The position numbers were made by a program, and so were the translations under genes. Shown here piece after piece: positions 58,439 to 64,000 of a stretch of 64,000 nucleotides of DNA. The stretch spans positions 1-64,000 of the forward strand of contig CATOPL010000015.1 of assembly GCA_951802115.1 (NCBI GenBank), written 5' to 3'. Position 1 is the stretch's first letter, and the number at the start of each line of letters is the position of its first letter. The notes beneath the pieces are model-generated. The model saw only the letters and a program-made list of their open reading frames with translations. It did not search any database and was not told where the DNA came from. Origin of the DNA: an uncultured Lachnospiraceae bacterium. Its GTDB lineage: Bacteria > Bacillota > Clostridia > Lachnospirales > Lachnospiraceae.

Positions 58439-59272
58439 TTACAGCTTCACACTTCCGTACACTACCCGGTCACACCCGGACAGATCTCTTATCATACGAA
58501 CCTGTGTAAACTTCCGCTCCATCAATGTCATAACCGCCTCCGCCTGATCATATCCGATCTCCAGAAACAGCATTCCTCCCTGTTTCAGATACTCCGGACT
58601 CTGCTCTGTTATTTTCCTGTAATAATATAACCCGTCTTCTTTTCCATCCAGAGCGATTCTCGGTTCATAATCCCGCACCTCTTCCATCAGCGTATCCACT
58701 ACATCGGATGGTATATAGGGCGGATTAGACAAAATACAGTCAAATTTCCCTTCAATCTGTTCAAACAAATCACTTTTCCATAACCTGGCTGAAGTTTTCA
58801 GATGCTCCTGATTCCATCCTGCAACCTGAAGGGCATTTTCTGAAATATCTGTGCCATACCCCAAAACTCCCGGCACTTTCTTCAGAATACTCAGAAGGAT
58901 ACAGCCGGAACCGGTACAAAGATCCAGAATCTCCATACCTGGCCGCACATATTTCAGCGCTTCCTCCACCAGAATCTCCGTGTCCTGTCTTGGAATCAGC
59001 ACATGCTCATTCACCCGGAACGTATATCCCATAAACTCCTGACTCCCTGTCAGGTGCTGGAGCGGAACGTGCATCGTTCTTTTATTTATAAGCTCCAGAT
59101 ATTTCTTCTCCTGGTTTTCTTCTGTCAGACGTTTCGGACATAAATAATACTCATGTTTTGTACAGCCGGTGACAGACTCCAGAAGATACCAGGCATCCAG
59201 TTCTGCTTCATCTATCCGGGCAGCCCGGAGACGTTTCTTCCCTTCAAGCAGAAGTTCACCCAATGTCATCAT
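58439..59272 (-). CDS. prmC: release factor glutamine methyltransferase
   Basis: 'ILDLCTGSGCILLSI', 'CILSNPPYIPSDVV' NPPY motif. Confidence 0.96.
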   Translation of the reverse strand: MMTLGELLLEGKKRLRAARIDEAELDAWYLLESVTGCTKHEYYLCPKRLTEENQEKKYLELINKRTMHVPLQHLTGSQEFMGYTFRVNEHVLIPRQDTEILVEEALKYVRPGMEILDLCTGSGCILLSILKKVPGVLGYGTDISENALQVAGWNQEHLKTSARLWKSDLFEQIEGKFDCILSNPPYIPSDVVDTLMEEVRDYEPRIALDGKEDGLYYYRKITEQSPEYLKQGGMLFLEIGYDQAEAVMTLMERKFTQVRMIRDLSGCDRVVYGSVKL

Positions 59273-60231
59273 TCTGCTTCTGCGACCTCTTCTTTTTCCG
59301 TATCTTGCGGTCCATACCCCTGGAACACCCTCCAGTCAAAAACCGCTTCGACCGCCCTGATGGCAACCTCTATCATATCGTCTTCTGGTTCTTTCGTTGT
59401 CAGCATCTGCATCCCTTTCCCCGGAAGACTTAATATATTTACCAGGACATTCTCGCTTCTGCCGGCAAAACGGATAAACTCATACGACACTCCCGCTATG
59501 ACCGGAATCAGAAGAATACGAAACATAACCCGCAGCAGCGGAGATTCCACACGGATAAAAATAAAAAAGATAATACTGATAATCATGACGACAAACAGAA
59601 AACTCGTTCCGCAGCGCGCATGATAGCGGGAACTTTTACGGACATTTTTTACATTCAGCTCTCTTCCGCGTTCTATACAGTTAATGCATTTATGTTCCGC
59701 GCCATGATACATATATACTCGTTTAATATCTTTCATAGAAGAAATCAATATCACATAAAGCACAAACAGCCCCAGCCGGATTGCGCCTTCTATAACTGCC
59801 AGAAGAGTGTTGCTTACAATATAATCACGGAAAAAGCCCGAAATAAAATAAGGCAGCACCATAAAAATACCCACAGCCATTACAATAGAAAATACCACCG
59901 TAATACCCATGACAATCTTCTCTGCTCTCTCGCCAAATAATTTCAGGAGAAATTTTTCGAACCCTCCGGGTTCCTGACCGTCTTCCTCCTCATAAAAACC
60001 GGCAGAATAGGTCAAAGTCTCCATACCAAGCATCAGCGAATCTACAAAATTCACAACTCCTCTGATCAGAGGCAGCTTCGTCCAGGCATGTTTTGCTCCG
60101 ATCCCTTCATATTCGCTGACACGTATCTCAATCTCACCATCCGGTTTTCTCACCGCTACAGAATACCGGTCCTTATTTTTCATCATGATTCCTTCGAGTA
60201 CTGCCTGTCCCCCGATTCCTGATGGTTTCAC
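59269..60231 (-). CDS. DUF1385 membrane protein
   Basis: 'GIGGQAVLEGIMMKNKDRYSVAVRKPDG', 'YHGAEHKCINCIERG', 'SRYHARCGTSFLF'. Confidence 0.93.
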   Translation of the reverse strand: MKPSGIGGQAVLEGIMMKNKDRYSVAVRKPDGEIEIRVSEYEGIGAKHAWTKLPLIRGVVNFVDSLMLGMETLTYSAGFYEEEDGQEPGGFEKFLLKLFGERAEKIVMGITVVFSIVMAVGIFMVLPYFISGFFRDYIVSNTLLAVIEGAIRLGLFVLYVILISSMKDIKRVYMYHGAEHKCINCIERGRELNVKNVRKSSRYHARCGTSFLFVVMIISIIFFIFIRVESPLLRVMFRILLIPVIAGVSYEFIRFAGRSENVLVNILSLPGKGMQMLTTKEPEDDMIEVAIRAVEAVFDWRVFQGYGPQDTEKEEVAEAE

Positions 60232-60306
60232 TATCTCACATCCTTATCGTATATAGTAAAAATCAGGTTGAGATTATCTATAACCCCAACCTGTCTTTCT
60301 GTCATC

Positions 60307-60510
60307 TTATTTTGTGATGCCATATTTACGATTGAACTTGTCAATACGTCCGCGGGCTGCCGCTGCTTTCTGCTGTCCTGTATAAAAAGAATGGCATTTG
60401 GAACAGATCTCTACGTGAATATCCTGTTTGGTAGAACCTGTTGTAAATGTGTTGCCACAGTTGCAGGTTACAGTTGCCTGATAATAATTCGGATGGATTC
60501 CTTCTTTCAT
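60307..60510 (-). CDS. rpmE: 50S ribosomal protein L31 (zinc-binding type)
   Basis: [48 protein letters not shown]. Confidence 0.97.
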   Translation of the reverse strand: MKEGIHPNYYQATVTCNCGNTFTTGSTKQDIHVEICSKCHSFYTGQQKAAAARGRIDKFNRKYGITK

Positions 60511-60670
60511 GTTCTCACCTCTCTCATTCATCTGTGAACTTCTGGAACTTACCAATTCCCGGCCAATGCCGCTCCGGTCTATCCACGGCAAGCTATCCCG
60601 GGCTATCCCCACAAGTCCCTGCGGTTTTTAAGGTGCATTGCATAGCACCTTCTACTCCATTAACCATGTA

Positions 60671-60699
60671 AGTATAGCATATGAATGTAAGTGATGCAA
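60671..60699 (-). promoter_or_regulatory. rpmE promoter with about 155-nt 5' leader (60511-60665)
   Basis: TTGCAT - 17 bp - TATACT; leader begins with hairpin AAGGTGC-TATGCAAT-GCACCTT (60630-60651). Confidence 0.7.
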
Positions 60700-60705
60700 G
60701 GTCTT

Positions 60706-62046
60706 TTAAAAAAATCTCATTTTTTTCGCATTCTGAACAAATTCTTCGTTATTTCTGGTTCGAGTAAACAAATTCAGAATCGTTTCCACTGCATCATCCG
60801 CTTTCATGCCGTTGAGACCTTTGCGAATATTGTCCATCGCCTGCTGCTCATCCGTATTCAGGAGCAGATCCTCTCTTCTGGTACTAGACTTGGGAATGTC
60901 GATAGCCGGAAACACCCGTTTCTCTGCCACTTTACGGTCAAGCACCAGCTCCATGTTCCCGGTACTTTTAAATTCCTCATAGACAACATCATCCATCTTG
61001 CTGCCTGTATCTACCAGCGCGGTCGCCAGAATCGTCAGGCTTCCGCCCTCGCGCATATTCCTCGCCGCACCAAAAAAACGCTTCGGCATATGAAGCGCTG
61101 CCGGATCAAGTCCGCCGGAGAGTGTACGTCCGCTGGGCGGCACAATCAGATTATATGCCCTGGCCAGACGGGTGATGCTGTCCAGAAGAATCGCCACGTC
61201 TCTGCCTCCTTCCACCAGCCGCTTCGCGCGTTCAATAACCATCTCCGATACCCTTTTATGGCGTTCCGCCAGCTCATCAAAAGTGGAATAAACCACTTCT
61301 ACATTCCTGCCCTCAATCGCTTCTTTTACATCTGTTACTTCTTCCGGCCGTTCATCGATCAGCAAAATAATCAAATACATTTCCGGATTATTTTTTGTAA
61401 TCGACTTTGCCACATCTTTCAGAAGTGTGGTCTTGCCCGCCTTGGGAGGAGAAACAATCATGCCCCGCTGTCCTTTTCCAATCGGCGCAATCTCATCTAC
61501 GATCCTCATGGCAATGCTGCCGCCTGCACGTTCCATTTTAATTCTTTCATTCGGAAAAATCGGTGTCAAATCTTCAAAATTAGGTCTTTTTGCATTTACC
61601 TCCGGATGAAGACCATTGACGCTCTTTACATAAAGCAGCGCACAGAACTTCTCTTTTTCCGTCTTTACTTTTGTATTACCGGCAATAATGTCGCCTGTTT
61701 TCAGGCCAAATCTGCGTATTTGCGAGGGCGACACATAGACATCGTTCTCCCCCGGCAGGTAATTATCGCTGCGGATAAAACCAAAACCATCCGTCATCAC
61801 TTCCAGAATCCCTTTGATCGTCTGTCCGCTGTCAAGCTGTTCCATATCCGACACTGTTTTTCCGTTTTCTGCCGCCTGGGTTTTTACCATCTCAACTGAG
61901 GCAGTCCTCTCATCCTCCGTAAGCATCGCCTCGATTACCGCATCCTTCCTCATGGAAGAAGTTCCTTTAATACCGCGGTTTTTCGCTACGTCCCGCAGCA
62001 CTGCAAGAGACAAAGATTCATACTTTTCTCTCATACTGTTATCCAT
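60706..62046 (-). CDS. rho: transcription termination factor Rho
   Basis: '[25 protein letters not shown]', '[12 protein letters not shown]', '[17 protein letters not shown]'. Confidence 0.97.
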   Translation of the reverse strand: MDNSMREKYESLSLAVLRDVAKNRGIKGTSSMRKDAVIEAMLTEDERTASVEMVKTQAAENGKTVSDMEQLDSGQTIKGILEVMTDGFGFIRSDNYLPGENDVYVSPSQIRRFGLKTGDIIAGNTKVKTEKEKFCALLYVKSVNGLHPEVNAKRPNFEDLTPIFPNERIKMERAGGSIAMRIVDEIAPIGKGQRGMIVSPPKAGKTTLLKDVAKSITKNNPEMYLIILLIDERPEEVTDVKEAIEGRNVEVVYSTFDELAERHKRVSEMVIERAKRLVEGGRDVAILLDSITRLARAYNLIVPPSGRTLSGGLDPAALHMPKRFFGAARNMREGGSLTILATALVDTGSKMDDVVYEEFKSTGNMELVLDRKVAEKRVFPAIDIPKSSTRREDLLLNTDEQQAMDNIRKGLNGMKADDAVETILNLFTRTRNNEEFVQNAKKMRFF

Positions 62047-62278
62047 ATACTCCTCCTGCTATTCCTACTGTCCATTCCTGTTCTATACACTGGGGAAAGA
62101 GTCTGCCAGATTGGCAGAACATTTTTGAACTAGTAACAGTATACTCCCTTTGTCCATAAATGAAAAGGGAAATTTCATAAAAACGGGATCTTTTAACAAC
62201 TTCAGCTGCCGTGTACCGAAGTACGGATGATGGAATTGCAGCTTGATTTTTAGCATTCCGTATGATAGATTGAATTGT

Positions 62279-63253
62279 ATGATATTATGGAATGACAAGC
62301 CCTATCACTCGCTTGATTATGAACTGAAAAAACGTTATGGAGAAAAGGTTTACCGCCTTGCGCTTAACGGAGGAATGAGTTGCCCGAACAGAGACGGAAC
62401 CCTGGGAACCGGCGGATGTATCTTCTGCAGCGCAGGAGGTTCCGGCGACTTTGCCGCCAGCTCTTTACTTTCTGTCAAAAAGCAGATCGAGGAAGCCAAA
62501 GAACGATTGAGTCAGAAACGTCCGGCATCTCATTATATCGCCTATTTCCAGGCATATACCAATACATACGCTCCGGTTTCTTATCTGCGTTCCATATTTA
62601 CAGAAGCGATCGAATGTCCTGAGATCGTAATTCTCTCCATAGCCACCAGGCCGGACTGTCTGGCTCCGGAAGTTGTAGCCCTTCTTGCAGAACTGAACCA
62701 GATCAAACCCGTATGGATTGAGCTGGGACTGCAGACCATGCATGAAGATACCGCCTCTTTTATCAGAAGAGGATACCCACTGAGTGTTTATGAAAATGCA
62801 GTCCAGAGACTTCGTTCATGTGGTCTGGAAGTCATTACTCATCTGATCCTTGGACTTCCGGGAGAGAATGAAGAACGAATCCTCCAGACAATCCGTTATC
62901 TGAACACGCAGGATATTCAGGGCATAAAGCTCCAGCTTCTGCATATCTTAAAAGGGACAGACCTGGCAGCTATCTATGAGCAGAACCCCTTCCCCGTTTT
63001 CTCTCTGGAAGAATATGTTCAGCTCATCCTCTCCTGCACAGAACGCCTGAGACCCGATATTGTAGTACACCGTCTGACCGGTGACGGACCAGGAGAACTG
63101 CTGATTGCTCCCCTCTGGAGCCGCTCCAAACGACATGTTCTGAATAAAATTCATCAGCAGTTTCGTCTGCAGAATACTTGGCAGGGAAAATACTGCAGTT
63201 CCTTTAAGCCCCACCCCCCGGCGGCTGTATTTATCAAAAGCAATCCCATTTAA
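62279..63253 (+). CDS. TIGR01212 family radical SAM protein
   Basis: 'NGGMSCPNRDGTLGTGGCIFCSAGGSGDF', 'YFQAYTNTYAP', 'WIELGLQT'. Confidence 0.93.
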   Translation: MILWNDKPYHSLDYELKKRYGEKVYRLALNGGMSCPNRDGTLGTGGCIFCSAGGSGDFAASSLLSVKKQIEEAKERLSQKRPASHYIAYFQAYTNTYAPVSYLRSIFTEAIECPEIVILSIATRPDCLAPEVVALLAELNQIKPVWIELGLQTMHEDTASFIRRGYPLSVYENAVQRLRSCGLEVITHLILGLPGENEERILQTIRYLNTQDIQGIKLQLLHILKGTDLAAIYEQNPFPVFSLEEYVQLILSCTERLRPDIVVHRLTGDGPGELLIAPLWSRSKRHVLNKIHQQFRLQNTWQGKYCSSFKPHPPAAVFIKSNPI

Positions 63254-63271
63254 AAACGGAAAGGATTTTTT

Positions 63272-63784
63272 ATGTCTGAGACACTGACTCTTTACAAACT
63301 GATCATACTGAAGATGCTTTCTCTGATTGAAACACCACTTACTAATTCCCAAATATCAGAATTCATCCTTGAGAAAGAATATACGAATTATTTCACTCTC
63401 CAGCAGGTATTATCTGAGCTGGACGAGACAGGGCTTGTAACGATCTCAAGCACCCACAACAGTTCCAGCTATCATATTACAGATGCCGGAAAAAATACCC
63501 TTGATTACTTCGGAGACAAGATTCCGGATATCATCTGCCAGGATATTCGGGAGTACCTGGGGGAAAAACAGGGTGAGATTCAGGATACCCGTTCTGTCAC
63601 TTCGAATTATTTTCAGGGAAATGCAGATGATTATCTGGTCTGCTGTCAGGTTCGCGAACAGAACGCCACATTGATCAACCTGACTGTTTCTGTCCCTTCA
63701 GAAGAACAGGCAGTCTCTGTTTGCAATCACTGGAAATCGAAAAGCCAGGAAATTTATGCTTATGTTATGGAACAGCTATTGTAG
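63272..63784 (+). CDS. DUF4364 family protein (winged-helix-like)
   Basis: 'LYKLIILKMLSLIETPLTNSQISEFILEKEYTNYFTLQQVLSEL'. Confidence 0.85.
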   Translation: MSETLTLYKLIILKMLSLIETPLTNSQISEFILEKEYTNYFTLQQVLSELDETGLVTISSTHNSSSYHITDAGKNTLDYFGDKIPDIICQDIREYLGEKQGEIQDTRSVTSNYFQGNADDYLVCCQVREQNATLINLTVSVPSEEQAVSVCNHWKSKSQEIYAYVMEQLL

Positions 63785-63807
63785 ATATTGTCTTATTTTT
63801 CTTTTTG

Positions 63808-64000
63808 CTATCTCCAGTCCGCAATCAGTTCCACGAGCTCACGGACATTCTGAATGACATGCTCAAAGGCTCCCGCCTCATAAAACTGCAGGATAATAAG
63901 CCCTGCAGGAACCGCAATAATCATACCCAGAAGTCCTGATATCCGGTATCCGATAAACAGCAGAAATAAAGTTGTCAGTGTATCCACACCGATGCTGTCT
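63808..64000 (-). CDS. AI-2E family transporter, C-terminal part (truncated by window edge)
   Basis: minus frame ...DSIGVDTLTTLFLLFIGYRISGLLGMIIAVPAGLIILQFYEAGAFEHVIQNVRELVELIADWR*. Confidence 0.75.
   Translation of the reverse strand, partial: DSIGVDTLTTLFLLFIGYRISGLLGMIIAVPAGLIILQFYEAGAFEHVIQNVRELVELIADWR

Noticed and set aside
60691-61899. 402-aa plus-strand ORF
   Set aside because: Antisense to rho; no domain signature and the opposite strand has strong protein conservation.

Overview
The window looks like chromosomal sequence from a spore-forming clostridium, probably Lachnospiraceae-like (inferred from gene content). It is mostly conserved housekeeping and sporulation genes: addB, tcdA, larE, a dispersed spoVA set, the spoIIA operon with sigF, valS, folC, ABC-F ATPases, degV, queT, hisC, glmM, prfA, prmC, rpmE, rho and a TIGR01212-type radical SAM gene. 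The accessory content is a sugar module (XylFII-like anchored binding protein, YesM/YesN-type two-component system, XylF-like lipoprotein, FucI-like isomerase, DUF4867, xylulokinase, LacI regulator) and a compact type IV pilus/T2SS-like locus at 45.7-50.6 kb. RNA features are a T-box leader ahead of cotH-valS, a preQ1-I-like motif ahead of queT and one tRNA-Glu(CTC). The observations I rate highest are: (1) the minimal PilC/PilT/pseudopilin locus with a transglutaminase lipoprotein; (2) T-box-cotH-valS; (3) paired CGTGCnCGTGCAC operator-like sites at the xylB/lacI divergent promoters; (4) a structured intergenic element at 14.9-15.04 kb that may be a TnpB/omegaRNA-like remnant; (5) a 93-bp dispersed intergenic repeat family, one copy with terminal inverted repeats; (6) an AAA-TPR protein with eight IELPDLGLG repeats; (7) an unannotated 47-aa ORF coupled to folC. 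All calls come from reading the sequence and the supplied translations; no database search was run.
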